Shown: positions 24,820-33,186 of the stretch, piece after piece
Position numbering within the stretch: position 1 is the first letter of the stretch
Layout: every line of letters starts with the position of its first letter
NCBI GenBank assembly: GCA_030428205.1
Contig: JAUIBK010000026.1
Location: 1 to 49,681, forward strand
Source of the DNA: a bacterium
GTDB taxonomy: Bacteria > Bdellovibrionota_C > UBA2361 > RFPC01
DNA: 49,681 nucleotides
Direction: 5' to 3'
Translations under genes and position numbers: made by a program
The notes under the pieces: model-generated
Told to the model about the DNA's origin: nothing
Seen by the model: the letters and a program-made list of their open reading frames with translations, nothing else
Database searches by the model: none

Positions 24820-24850
24820 AAAAAAAGGAGTCTGAAAACTCCCTTTTTTT
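24820..24850. terminator. Bidirectional intrinsic terminator
   Basis: A7-GGAGT-ctgaaa-ACTCC-C-T7. The GC stem is flanked by A and T runs, so it can terminate on both strands. It separates the centromere array from the replication origin. Confidence 0.8.
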
Positions 24851-24879
24851 GATTGCTTTCAAAAGTGCCGAAGAGGGCG

Positions 24880-25250
24880 ACTCAAGAAAGTATGTTTCAA
24901 CTCGCACCTGAATCATACCTCTCAGAGATTCCCCAGACAAGACACTTTCGAAAGCGATTACAGGATAGTTGTATCTTGTACTTTGAATTGGAACTTAGAC
25001 CGTTGGTTTGGGCTCTTCCCGATAGGGGGAAATGAGACACAAAACTACCGGGATTTGAGACACGAAACTAGGGGGAAATGAGACACGGGAGTAGGGGGAT
25101 TTGAGACACAAAACTTCTACCACATAGGGGGAAATGAGACACAAAAACTTACGTAACTAGCTGATATGATGAACGATAATGAAATGTAACTTATGTATTA
25201 AAAACTTAATTAACTCAACAACACCAAGGGGCTGTGTTGTTGCTTTCTCA
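24880..25250. other. Putative plasmid origin of replication (oriV)
   Basis: Non-coding stretch containing five iterons (25024-25142) followed by an AT-rich tract (25143-25215) and then the rep gene. No perfect DnaA box was found by eye. The layout (iterons, AT-rich region, rep) is typical of iteron-controlled plasmids. Confidence 0.72.
25024..25142 (+). repeat. Replication iterons (five copies)
   Basis: The 17-bp unit AGGGGGAAATGAGACAC and variants (GGGATTTGAGACAC) end at 25040, 25063, 25086, 25109 and 25142. The first four are spaced exactly 23 bp apart and the fifth 33 bp. AAATGAGACAC alternates with ATTTGAGACAC. They lie just upstream of the rep gene and are the likely Rep-binding sites for initiation and copy control. 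Confidence 0.88.
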
Positions 25251-25270
25251 TTTTGCTTTCAGGGAACACC

Positions 25271-26722
25271 GTGAAGATGGAAGAAGCGATACCAACTTCA
25301 ACAGCAAAGAGAGCGTCCTACCGCGATGAAATGAATTTCGCGGAGTTCCCACTTGCTTCAATTAGCGACCGTATTCCCGATAATCAAAAAACTCTTACCT
25401 TTACTGACACAATCTTTGATCAAGGAGCAAACAAGCCAGTTACTAGAACACTTACTATTTCAGCCTCTGATGAATACGGATTGCCGACTGCATTGGATGA
25501 TGAGGTCATTCTTGGGCTGATCCAGCTTACAAACCAGGGACAGTTTGAAAGTCGAAAAGTTCACTTCACTCGCTATGAGCTCATCAAGCTTCTTGGTTGG
25601 CGAGTTGAATCCAAGAGCTACGCTCGAATAAGCGAATCCCTAAAAAGATGGCTCGGAGTAACTCTCTACTACGACAAAGCTTGGTGGTCCAAGGATGAAC
25701 AATGCTGGGTAAGTGAGAATTTCCACATACTGGATCAGGTCACCATCTTCGATAAGGAACGCCGAGAACGACGACTCAAAACGAAGAAGGGCGATAACGA
25801 AGCTGGACGATCAAGTTTCGTTTGGAATGAAGTCGTGTATGAATCATTTCAGGCCGGGTACCTCAAGCAAATCGATATGGATTTTTATAAATCGCTCAAA
25901 AGCTCCATTGCAAAGCGAATATATAGATTTCTCGATAAGCGCTTCTATAAAAGAGAAAAACTTGTCTTTGACATGCAGGAGTTTGCTCTAGAGCACATCG
26001 GTTTGAATCGAAGCTATCATAATGGGGAAATCAAAAGACGCTTAACACCGGCGGTTAAGGAGCTAGAAGAAAAAGGATTTCTCGAAAAACTGCCACCGTC
26101 GAAACGATTTCAAAGACAGGGTAGGGGAAAGTGGTCGATTACATGCGTAAGAGCTAAGTCCACTCTCGTTAAAAAAGAAATAATCGCTAATGATTCGCCG
26201 CTTGTTCATGATTTAGCCGAAAGAGGCATAACTCTTGTTACTGCAAGAGCGCTTGTAGAAACTTTTCCAGAAAACACCATCAAAGAAAAAATTGAGTTGG
26301 TTGATTGGCTTGTAAAAAACAGTGATCAGCGAGTTTCCAATAATCCAGCCGGGTATCTATACCGAGCGATTGAAGAAGATTACGCGCTCCCTCAAGGTTT
26401 TGAGACCAAAGAACGGAAGAGAGAAAGAGAAGAGAAGAAACGAAAAGAGGAAGAGCTTAGAAAGACAAAGGAAGCGAAGAAAGAAAAACGAATTGCTGCA
26501 AAACAGAGCTCCGAACGAGAACTACTCGATTCGTTTTGGAATGGGCTTACCGAAGATGAGAAAGCGGAATTCGAGGATGAAGCCGTAAAATTGGCGGATA
26601 AGTTTCTTTCTGAGCAGTACCGGAAGGGTAGGGGAGATCAAGGACTGCTCTTCAAGACGGTTAGGCAGTCGATTATTGATTCGCATATTCGGCGAAAGCT
26701 TCAATTGCCGGAGGCGGCGTGA
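25271..26722 (+). CDS. repA: RepA-type plasmid replication initiator (RPA family)
   Basis: About 483 residues. The N-terminal two thirds match the plasmid replication initiator protein A family: NFAEFPLASISDRIPDNQKTL, then the winged-helix core with VHFTRYELIKLLGWRVESKSYARI and SSIAKRIYRFLDKRFY. The C-terminal part is highly charged (ERKREREEKKRKEEEL) with a final helical domain. The GTG at 25271 is preceded by AGGGA at a 5-nt spacing and was preferred over TTG 25253 or ATG 25277. It should bind the adjacent iterons. Confidence 0.9.
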   Translation: MKMEEAIPTSTAKRASYRDEMNFAEFPLASISDRIPDNQKTLTFTDTIFDQGANKPVTRTLTISASDEYGLPTALDDEVILGLIQLTNQGQFESRKVHFTRYELIKLLGWRVESKSYARISESLKRWLGVTLYYDKAWWSKDEQCWVSENFHILDQVTIFDKERRERRLKTKKGDNEAGRSSFVWNEVVYESFQAGYLKQIDMDFYKSLKSSIAKRIYRFLDKRFYKREKLVFDMQEFALEHIGLNRSYHNGEIKRRLTPAVKELEEKGFLEKLPPSKRFQRQGRGKWSITCVRAKSTLVKKEIIANDSPLVHDLAERGITLVTARALVETFPENTIKEKIELVDWLVKNSDQRVSNNPAGYLYRAIEEDYALPQGFETKERKREREEKKRKEEELRKTKEAKKEKRIAAKQSSERELLDSFWNGLTEDEKAEFEDEAVKLADKFLSEQYRKGRGDQGLLFKTVRQSIIDSHIRRKLQLPEAA

Positions 26723-26804
26723 GTCGCATGAGACGTAAATCGAGGATGCGTGAATTAAGGATGGAAGGTACTCATGCAAAGAGGTCCATTTTCGAGAGGG
26801 AATT

Positions 26805-28739
26805 ATGCTGATCCCAGATCATGAAACGGAAATAGATTACCTAAATTGTCAGGTCATATCGCAGACGGTAGTTGAACTTGTCCAGGACAATCGTACCCGA
26901 GCGTTGACCGTAGGTATTCATGGGGATTGGGGTGCAGGTAAATCTAGCATTCTGAAAATGATTGAATCTAAACTTGAGTCCGATGAAGAAGTCGCGGTAC
27001 TTTGGTTCAACGGCTGGACTTTTGAGGGCTTCGATGATGCTAAAACCGTACTGATTGAGAACACAATTACTGAGTTGTGCCGTCAGCGATCAACAGTCGG
27101 AAAGGTAAAGGAAAAGGCCAAAAAACTCCTAAGACGAGTGAACTGGCTTAAAGTAGCCAAGAGAGCCAGCGGAGTCACCTATAACATATTAACAGGCCTG
27201 CCATCTCCTGATCAGTTTGAGATTGCTCTCGGAGCATTACGAAAGGTTGCTCAGGATGTGAAAAATGTAAATGCGAGTGAGATTCCATCTAAAATAGAAG
27301 AAATAGAGAGCCTATTGAAGCCCGCAGAAGATGGAGAGAATCTGCCGGAGACGATTCACAAGTTTCGCGAAGAGTTCCAGGATCTTCTTAAGGAAGCCAA
27401 GATTAGCCAGCTCGTAGTACTCATAGATGATCTGGATCGCTGTCTGCCAGAAACGGCTGTGCAGACTTTGGAAGCGATTAGGCTATTTCTTTTTGTTCCC
27501 AAAACAGCTTTCGTCATTGGTGCTGATGAGGCGATGATCGAGTATGCTGTGAGACAGCATTTTCCGGATCTGCCGGTGGCATCTGGGCCGCTGCCCTATG
27601 CTAGGAATTACCTCGAAAAACTAATTCAGATCCCTTTCAGAATCCCTGCGTTAGGTGCACAAGAGACGCGTACGTACGTACAATTGTTACTGGTTCAAAG
27701 CATTGTTGGTGAGGATCATGTAGGGTTCGGGAAATTGTTGGAGAAGGCAAAGAACAGTTTGGAGAAGCCGTGGCTCGGAAAGGGACTCCTCCAAACAGAT
27801 GTCCAGGAAGTAGATGAGAATAAGAAAGACGAATTGAACTCTGCTTTTGTGCTCGCGCAGCAAATTGCTCCCATTTTGGCAGAGGGTACAAAAGGTAATC
27901 CTCGACAGATAAAGCGATTTCTTAACGCGTTACTTGTGAGACAGGTCATTGCTAAAGCGCGTGGATTCGGTGACCAGATCAAACAGCCAGTATTGGCAAA
28001 ATTGATGCTTGCAGAGAGGTTTCAACCTGACTTCTACGAGCACATTTCAATGTGTGCGATGAGTGCTGGTGACGGTAAGGTTGGAGAACTGCTCGCTCTC
28101 GAAGCCAGCGGACAATCTAAGAAGATAAAGAAAGGTTCCAAGAGTACAAGCAAAAGAAGTAGCGACAAGGAACAACCTCCGGACCATGAGGGAGCAAAAT
28201 GGTTGAGAAGAGATTGGCTGAAGCGATGGTTTCAGATTGAACCGAAATTGTCGATGGAAGACCTTCGACCTTATGTGTTCGTAGCGCGTGATAAGCGTTT
28301 ACTTACAAGCGCATCGGTTCAAGGTGGTTTGGAGGCTCTATTGTTCAAGCTCTGCGGATCTAACCTCGAAATTCGCGGCGCAGAGTCAGAAGTCCGAGCA
28401 TTGTCGAGTGCGGATGCTGGAGTCATATTCCATGGTCTGCGAGAACGTGTTCTTAGCGCAGGAGATTTCAGTGTCGAGCCTAATGGGATTGTTGGACTTG
28501 CTATCGTAGCGAAACATCATCCTCAATTACAAAATGAGCTTGTTGCTCTTCTTGAGTCCTTCGACCCGAAGATACTGGGTCCATGGGTTGTGAAGGGCTG
28601 GAATGAGGCTGTGACTGATATGCAAGCTCGCAGAAAACTAATTACAGTGATGCGCGTTTGGGGCGCGCAAGATGAAAATAAATTTCTGAAGACCGCCGCA
28701 GTTAGTGCTATCAAAACGTTGCAAGGCAAGGGTAGTTGA
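26805..28739 (+). CDS. qatA: QatA, KAP-family P-loop NTPase of the Qat anti-phage system
   Basis: 644 residues. Walker A is GDWGAGKSS (about 40-48), and LVVLIDDLDRCLPE (about 204-217) is the Walker B typical of KAP NTPases. The C-terminal region is helical and of unknown fold, with a Lys/Ser-rich linker near 440-465. GAGAGGG precedes the ATG. The stop overlaps the qatB start as TGATG. In Qat systems all four genes act together in phage defence; the molecular signal is not known. Confidence 0.93.
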   Translation: MLIPDHETEIDYLNCQVISQTVVELVQDNRTRALTVGIHGDWGAGKSSILKMIESKLESDEEVAVLWFNGWTFEGFDDAKTVLIENTITELCRQRSTVGKVKEKAKKLLRRVNWLKVAKRASGVTYNILTGLPSPDQFEIALGALRKVAQDVKNVNASEIPSKIEEIESLLKPAEDGENLPETIHKFREEFQDLLKEAKISQLVVLIDDLDRCLPETAVQTLEAIRLFLFVPKTAFVIGADEAMIEYAVRQHFPDLPVASGPLPYARNYLEKLIQIPFRIPALGAQETRTYVQLLLVQSIVGEDHVGFGKLLEKAKNSLEKPWLGKGLLQTDVQEVDENKKDELNSAFVLAQQIAPILAEGTKGNPRQIKRFLNALLVRQVIAKARGFGDQIKQPVLAKLMLAERFQPDFYEHISMCAMSAGDGKVGELLALEASGQSKKIKKGSKSTSKRSSDKEQPPDHEGAKWLRRDWLKRWFQIEPKLSMEDLRPYVFVARDKRLLTSASVQGGLEALLFKLCGSNLEIRGAESEVRALSSADAGVIFHGLRERVLSAGDFSVEPNGIVGLAIVAKHHPQLQNELVALLESFDPKILGPWVVKGWNEAVTDMQARRKLITVMRVWGAQDENKFLKTAAVSAIKTLQGKGS

Positions 28740-29623
28740 TGGGGACCTCGGGACAGACATCGGGCTCTGGTTCCGGCACACCGTTGGTTCCCTCATGGCT
28801 TGATGAGCCAGGGCAAGATCCACTTCCTGGTTCCGAAAGTGGCCCCTCTCCCAGTGATGGTGCCAAGGATGTGAGTCAAGATGGGAGCCAAAGCAAACAA
28901 GGTAACGAGCTTAATCCATCCGTTCCTCAGCCCGCGCCGGGAGCACGGTTCCGTAGTGCTCGCACAAATTTTTCTCGTTTTGCTGGATCAGGAGGCCGTG
29001 ATCGAAGTGCTCTGCGTCGAGCAGTTAGAGATTATGTTCGTAGTGGGACAGGTGGGAGCAGAAATGCAGTGTTGCGCATGGCTCCATCTCGTGACACCGC
29101 AGGCAAGGTTCTTGGAGTTTTTCGTGGATTTCAGAAAGACGGCATACACGCAACGCTTAGTCGCCTTAACATCGGTGATCTTTCTGGTCGAAATGTTCAG
29201 GAAGTCTTCACAGGACTGACAGAAATAGTATGTGGGGATGGTGGATCGATTGATGAAGCCATCGCACGAGATGCTTGGCTAGAGACTATCGCTGAGCTTG
29301 ATCAGTTTGGAATTGAAAATCTTGACGCGCTGACTGATGATCAGATTAGAGAGTTATTCCTAAATTTCATAGCTCATTCAATTGAGGCACGACTGTATCA
29401 AGAGATCGGAGTTAATGGTTTCAAACTATCTGATGACTTGGAACATGTCGAAGCGTTCGATAGACAATTTCGAGCCTATATTGAACGGAGCGTTAGGGAT
29501 TCCTTCTCCGGCGATCTGTCCAAGCTCTCAGACATGTCTGATGGAGATATTAGAAAGTTTGTCGACACAACTTATCTTGAAGTCTGGGAGCTTCTGGAAC
29601 AACTGGGAGATCGAGAGGGATGA
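28739..29623 (+). CDS. qatB: QatB, unknown-function component of Qat
   Basis: 294 residues from ATG 28739, which overlaps the qatA stop; a TTG one codon earlier is less likely. The first ~70 residues are Gly/Ser/Pro-rich and probably disordered. The rest is a soluble helical domain (for example SALRRAVRDYVRSGTGGSRNAV and DEAIARDAWLETIAEL). Identification rests on its place between a KAP NTPase and a QueC-like protein, and on this characteristic layout. Confidence 0.88.
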   Translation: MGTSGQTSGSGSGTPLVPSWLDEPGQDPLPGSESGPSPSDGAKDVSQDGSQSKQGNELNPSVPQPAPGARFRSARTNFSRFAGSGGRDRSALRRAVRDYVRSGTGGSRNAVLRMAPSRDTAGKVLGVFRGFQKDGIHATLSRLNIGDLSGRNVQEVFTGLTEIVCGDGGSIDEAIARDAWLETIAELDQFGIENLDALTDDQIRELFLNFIAHSIEARLYQEIGVNGFKLSDDLEHVEAFDRQFRAYIERSVRDSFSGDLSKLSDMSDGDIRKFVDTTYLEVWELLEQLGDREG

Positions 29624-30978
29624 AAAGGCATAGCATAGTGGTCCGGCTCAAGCCTTCCGATAAGGAGAACGTGTCAGTTTTAGATGATGAGTCACAGGTT
29701 TCTAATCTTAATTTTGTTTCTTCGAACAACCGGCTTGATCATGGTGTAGGACAGATTGTGGAGCAGCTTGCCGAACGTGGGATGTCGCCGAGTGAGAATG
29801 CTATTGATCTTGCAATTTTAGCTGCGGCTGTAACCGCTGCAGACACTAGGATTTCTAGAAGCGAGGATTCTCAAGACAGCTGGACGCGAGAGATAGATCT
29901 CTTTCTGCCCGTAGCCTGTGTGGAGCTTTGGTCGGCTAACACTCTCCTCATTGAACGTATATTGCGATTCCTTACAGGAGACGTGTGGCGGATTCGCTTT
30001 CGTCCAAGACAAAAGCAAATGGAGAGGCTCATCGCTCGAAAGGAAAAGAAATCTCAAGCTCTAACTTTTGATTCAGTCGCTCTGTTTTCCGGCGGACTTG
30101 ATAGTTTTGTCGGAGCGATAGATCTACTTGAGAGAGGAAATTCCCCCATTCTCGTTAGCCACTATAAAGATGCAAGCACTAAGAACCAAACTGAATGCTT
30201 TGCCAGACTGAGCAAACAATATTCGAAGATACCATTTCATCATGTCCGAGCTAACGTGAGTTTCGACAAAAATGACTTACCTGGCCTGGGTACTGAAACA
30301 ACCACCCGAGGTCGGTCGTTCATTTTCTTCGCGCTGGCAGTACTAGTTGCTGATTCTCTTAATGGAACTACTCCAGTATACATTCCAGAGAACGGGCTTA
30401 TTTCTTTAAACGTGCCTTTGGATCCACTAAGACTGGGAGCATGGAGTACAAGAACTACACATCCGTTTTATATGGCTAGATGGCAAGAGCTGCTAACGAA
30501 GCTGGGGCTGGATGTTCAGCTGAGAAACCCTTATCGCTTTAGTACTAAAGGCGAAATGCTCTCAAGATGTGAGAATTCAAGTTTCCTAGCTAAGAACTAC
30601 GCTATCACTGTCTCTTGCTCATCAATTTCAAAGGGGCGTTGGAAGGGATTGTCCCAGGGACACTGCGGTTATTGTACACCGTGCCTAATTCGTAGAGCTT
30701 CAGTACATGCAGCGCTAGGGAAAGACACTACTACATATTTGATACCGGATCTTTCTGCACAGCCTCTGAACGGAAGAACTGCTGAGGCAACGGATGTGAG
30801 GGCATTCCAGATGATTCACAGAAGACTCTCCAAAGATCCCGGCCTCGCGCCAATTTTCGTCCATAAGACAGGCCCGCTTAGTGATTATTCGACATCTGAT
30901 CTCGCCAATTATGCTGAGGTATTCAAAAGGGGAATCGCTGAGGTAGGTACACTGGTTGAACAAGTACGGATTTCTTGA
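29620..30978 (+). CDS. qatC: QatC, QueC-like PP-loop enzyme of Qat
   Basis: 452 residues. The ATP-binding PP-loop SGGLDS lies at about 157-162. A QueC-like zinc site is visible near 349-355 (GHCGYCTPCLIRR). QueC proper makes preQ0 from carboxydeazaguanine; here a ~150-residue N-terminal extension and the defence context point to modification of another target. ATGA overlap with qatB shows coupling. Confidence 0.93.
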   Translation: MKRHSIVVRLKPSDKENVSVLDDESQVSNLNFVSSNNRLDHGVGQIVEQLAERGMSPSENAIDLAILAAAVTAADTRISRSEDSQDSWTREIDLFLPVACVELWSANTLLIERILRFLTGDVWRIRFRPRQKQMERLIARKEKKSQALTFDSVALFSGGLDSFVGAIDLLERGNSPILVSHYKDASTKNQTECFARLSKQYSKIPFHHVRANVSFDKNDLPGLGTETTTRGRSFIFFALAVLVADSLNGTTPVYIPENGLISLNVPLDPLRLGAWSTRTTHPFYMARWQELLTKLGLDVQLRNPYRFSTKGEMLSRCENSSFLAKNYAITVSCSSISKGRWKGLSQGHCGYCTPCLIRRASVHAALGKDTTTYLIPDLSAQPLNGRTAEATDVRAFQMIHRRLSKDPGLAPIFVHKTGPLSDYSTSDLANYAEVFKRGIAEVGTLVEQVRIS

Positions 30979-30980
30979 GT

Positions 30981-31760
30981 ATGACGGATGAGAACAGAAT
31001 TCGCAGCTTTGATTTTCATTGCCATGTAGACCTTGATTCCAATCCTCCCGATCTGATCCAAAAGTGTGAAAAATATCAGGTTGCCGTTTTAGCAGTAACA
31101 ACGACACCGAAAGCCTGGCCTCAAAACCTAGAATGGACAAGGCGTAGCAGATACGTTCATGCGGCGGTGGGATTGCATCCCGAGCTAGTTGGTGAGCGGT
31201 TTTCAGAAATTGAACTTCTTGAGCAACGAATTGCTGACACACATCTGGTGGGTGAGATCGGCCTGGATGGTGGTAGCAAATATCGGAGTCTGTATGCTAA
31301 GCAAAAGGAGGTGTTTGAGCGTGCTCTCGTTGCCGCGAATAAGCACGGTGATCGCGTTATTTCCATACATAGCCGTAAAGCGGCTCGAGATGTAATCAGA
31401 GCTATCGAAAAGCATACCGACCCGACTCGAGTGTTATGCGTTTTACACTGGTTCTCTGGATCAATCGCTGAACTTCGTGACGCTCTGCAGTTAGGATGTT
31501 ATTTCTCGGTTAACTCATCTATGTTTACCAGTAAAGGTGGAACTAAGTTAATTGAGAGCATTCCATTAGATCGCCTTCTCACCGAGACGGATTCACCATT
31601 TGCAAAGGTTAAAGGGAAGCCCTCTGTGCCCTGGAATACAGTGGAGCTCATGGTACCAATCTCCGAACTCTTTGGCCTACCATCAAATGAGATCAGTGAA
31701 ACGATATGGCGGAATTCGACTAACGTTTTTCAGTTCGCGGGAATTGAAATTTCGAGCTAA
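30981..31760 (+). CDS. qatD: QatD, TatD-family metal-dependent hydrolase of Qat
   Basis: 259 residues from ATG 30981, 2 bp after the qatC stop; a TTG at 30975 is possible. TatD motifs are complete: FDFHCHVDLD (metal His pair), HAAVGLHPE, VGEIGLDGG, ISIHSRKAARD, LHWFSGS and TETDSPFA. TatD enzymes are DNases. Last gene of the Qat operon. Confidence 0.93.
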   Translation: MTDENRIRSFDFHCHVDLDSNPPDLIQKCEKYQVAVLAVTTTPKAWPQNLEWTRRSRYVHAAVGLHPELVGERFSEIELLEQRIADTHLVGEIGLDGGSKYRSLYAKQKEVFERALVAANKHGDRVISIHSRKAARDVIRAIEKHTDPTRVLCVLHWFSGSIAELRDALQLGCYFSVNSSMFTSKGGTKLIESIPLDRLLTETDSPFAKVKGKPSVPWNTVELMVPISELFGLPSNEISETIWRNSTNVFQFAGIEISS

Positions 31761-31905
31761 GCTATACAAAGACCAGTTGTGGCTTAGGTCCTATCGGCAT
31801 CCGGCAGTTCCAACGCAGGCAACCTTGCTATGGTCATCATCTGGATTCACTGGCGGCGTGCCTTTGGGCTTTCCTGGTAAGCAGTTCGAAAGTAAGCGCT
31901 GTGGA

Positions 31906-31946
31906 GTGAGGCATTTTGCCTCATCACTGTTGCAGAAATGCCTCAC
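31906..31946 (+). promoter_or_regulatory. Mutually exclusive hairpins downstream of qatD
   Basis: GTGAGGCATTT (31906-31916) can pair with AAATGCCTCAC (31936-31946) over 11 bp. Its TGAGGCA part can instead pair with TGCCTCA (31917-31923) over a 3-nt loop. This may be the Qat operon terminator or an attenuator. The rest of the 317-bp gap (31761-32076) holds only promoter-like copy 3. Confidence 0.5.
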
Positions 31947-31989
31947 CTCAAAAGATTGAGCCTCGTAAACCCATCTTTTTCAAGAAAAC

Positions 31990-32017
31990 AGGAAACTTTC
32001 GGAAAAAATTCGCGATT
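31990..32017 (+). promoter_or_regulatory. GGAAAC-N16-CGATTA element, copy 3
   Basis: GGAAAC 31990-31995, CGATTA 32012-32017. It drives or controls the DUF2840-like gene at 32077. The spacer is identical to copy 4, and the downstream TATAGAAGGGAAA nearly matches copy 1. Confidence 0.78.
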
Positions 32018-32076
32018 AAACTTATAGAAGGGAAATTTATATTCCCTTTGGAGAGCGTTTTAACAAATGAACCGTA

Positions 32077-32514
32077 ATGGACACAGTTGTTTGTCTTACT
32101 TCGCCCCCGTTAGAAAAGGGATTTCGCCTCGTTTTTGGCAATCCCTTAGCGGTGCGGACGGTAGAAGACGACTCTAACGGTAGCGTTAAGAGAGAGGCTG
32201 TTTTCCCAGCGGGAAAGATTTTCTGTTTAGAGGTTTATCACCGGTTTCTTTTTGGAAAGACAAGATGGGCTCTTTACGTTGCAAAATCGCTAGACTCAGC
32301 AGATGAGGCAACCTACATCCCTAACGTTTACCCAGGCGCAATGGTTTTACTAGAGGTTCGAGGAAAAGCCAAAGTTACAGAAGCAAACGAGTGGATCTCG
32401 AAATTCAAGTTAGAGCGAGATCCGGCAGAGATGCATGAAGCTTTTTTCTCTAAGCATCATGCAATTCTTAATACTTCCTTTGCGCCGCGCACTCCCCGAA
32501 AACCAAATTTGTAG
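32077..32514 (+). CDS. DUF2840-like protein of the transfer region
   Basis: 145 residues. The spacing of conserved features (FRLVFGNPLAVRTVED, EAVFPAGKIFCLEVYHR, YPGAMVLLEVRGKAKV, FFSKHHAIL) resembles DUF2840, a family often found beside traF and relaxase genes of conjugative elements. No signal peptide. The start lacks a good ribosome site. It stands alone between promoter-like copies 3 and 4, so it has its own control. Function unknown; the family call is from memory and tentative. Confidence 0.6.
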   Translation: MDTVVCLTSPPLEKGFRLVFGNPLAVRTVEDDSNGSVKREAVFPAGKIFCLEVYHRFLFGKTRWALYVAKSLDSADEATYIPNVYPGAMVLLEVRGKAKVTEANEWISKFKLERDPAEMHEAFFSKHHAILNTSFAPRTPRKPNL

Positions 32515-32520
32515 AAAACA

Positions 32521-32548
32521 GGAAACTTTCGGAAAAAATTCGCGATTA
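32521..32548 (+). promoter_or_regulatory. GGAAAC-N16-CGATTA element, copy 4
   Basis: GGAAAC 32521-32526, CGATTA 32543-32548, 60 bp before the trbC start. Probably the main promoter of the trbCDEJLFGI operon. Confidence 0.8.
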
Positions 32549-32607
32549 GATAAGTGAAGGGATCAAAAACTCTCAAAGAACTTTTTAACGCATTAATGGA
32601 TTAAAAG

Positions 32608-32919
32608 ATGAAAACGATAAACAAAACTTTAAGTATTCCATTTGTATATCTCCTTATCGCGAGTAACACGGCCTTTGCGGCTGGTAGTGGGATGCCCTGG
32701 GAAGGGCCACTCCAGCAGATCCTAGATTCAGTATCGGGGCCGGTTGCTCGCACTATTGGGGTTGCAGCAATCATAGTCACAGGGTTGGGACTTGCCTTTG
32801 GTGAGGGCGGAGGCGGAATGCGCCGTATGCTCTGGGTTGTGTTTGGTTTGACGATTGCTTTTGCTGCAACCTCGTTTTTTCTTTCCTTCTTCGGTTTCTC
32901 CGCAGGGGCAGTCATTTAA
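32608..32919 (+). CDS. trbC: TrbC/VirB2-family conjugative prepilin
   Basis: 103 residues. A signal peptide ends near NTAFA-AG; two hydrophobic helices (about 45-63 and 72-95) flank a short Gly-rich loop (GEGGGGMRRM), the VirB2/TrbC hallmark. It would be cut by signal peptidase and probably processed further by TraF (42086) before assembly into the pilus. First gene of the trb operon. Confidence 0.9.
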   Translation: MKTINKTLSIPFVYLLIASNTAFAAGSGMPWEGPLQQILDSVSGPVARTIGVAAIIVTGLGLAFGEGGGGMRRMLWVVFGLTIAFAATSFFLSFFGFSAGAVI

Positions 32920-32937
32920 GTCTGGTGGAGTAGGGGA

Positions 32938-33186
32938 ATGGAAGGATTTGAAGTGCCGATTCATAGGTCTCTAACGCAAACCATCATGATAGGTGGCGCG
33001 CCAAGAGAGATCAGTATCCTAAACGGAACGCTTACAGCGGTTCTATTTCTTGGCCTTCATAGTCCGATCGGACTTCCTATCGGGATCGCCATTCATCTCC
33101 TTGCAGTAGCGCTTAGCAAAAAAGATCCCCAGTTTTTTGCCACATTTCGCCGCCAAATAAGACAGAAGAGGTTCTACGATGCTTAA
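32938..33186 (+). CDS. trbD: TrbD/VirB3-like inner-membrane protein
   Basis: 82 residues, one hydrophobic hairpin (about 28-56) between a polar start (EVPIHRSLTQTIMIGGAPRE) and a basic tail (RRQIRQKRFYD), typical of TrbD. The stop overlaps the trbE start by 8 bp. Confidence 0.9.
   Translation: MEGFEVPIHRSLTQTIMIGGAPREISILNGTLTAVLFLGLHSPIGLPIGIAIHLLAVALSKKDPQFFATFRRQIRQKRFYDA

Noticed and set aside
24746..24940. Minus-strand frame over the terminator between centromere and origin
   Set aside because: It crosses a clear intrinsic terminator and has no ribosome site.
24892..25035. Small plus-strand frame (starting MFQLAPESYLSE) running into the first iteron
   Set aside because: Protein-like in composition but without a ribosome site, and it overlaps the iterons. 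Kept only as a faint possibility.
30715..31242. 175-codon minus-strand frame opposite qatC/qatD
   Set aside because: Antisense to two genes with intact catalytic motifs; no family likeness.
31600..31959. Plus-strand frame overlapping the end of qatD
   Set aside because: Its first half is out of frame with the well-supported TatD sequence; the remaining ~65 codons have no start or family likeness.
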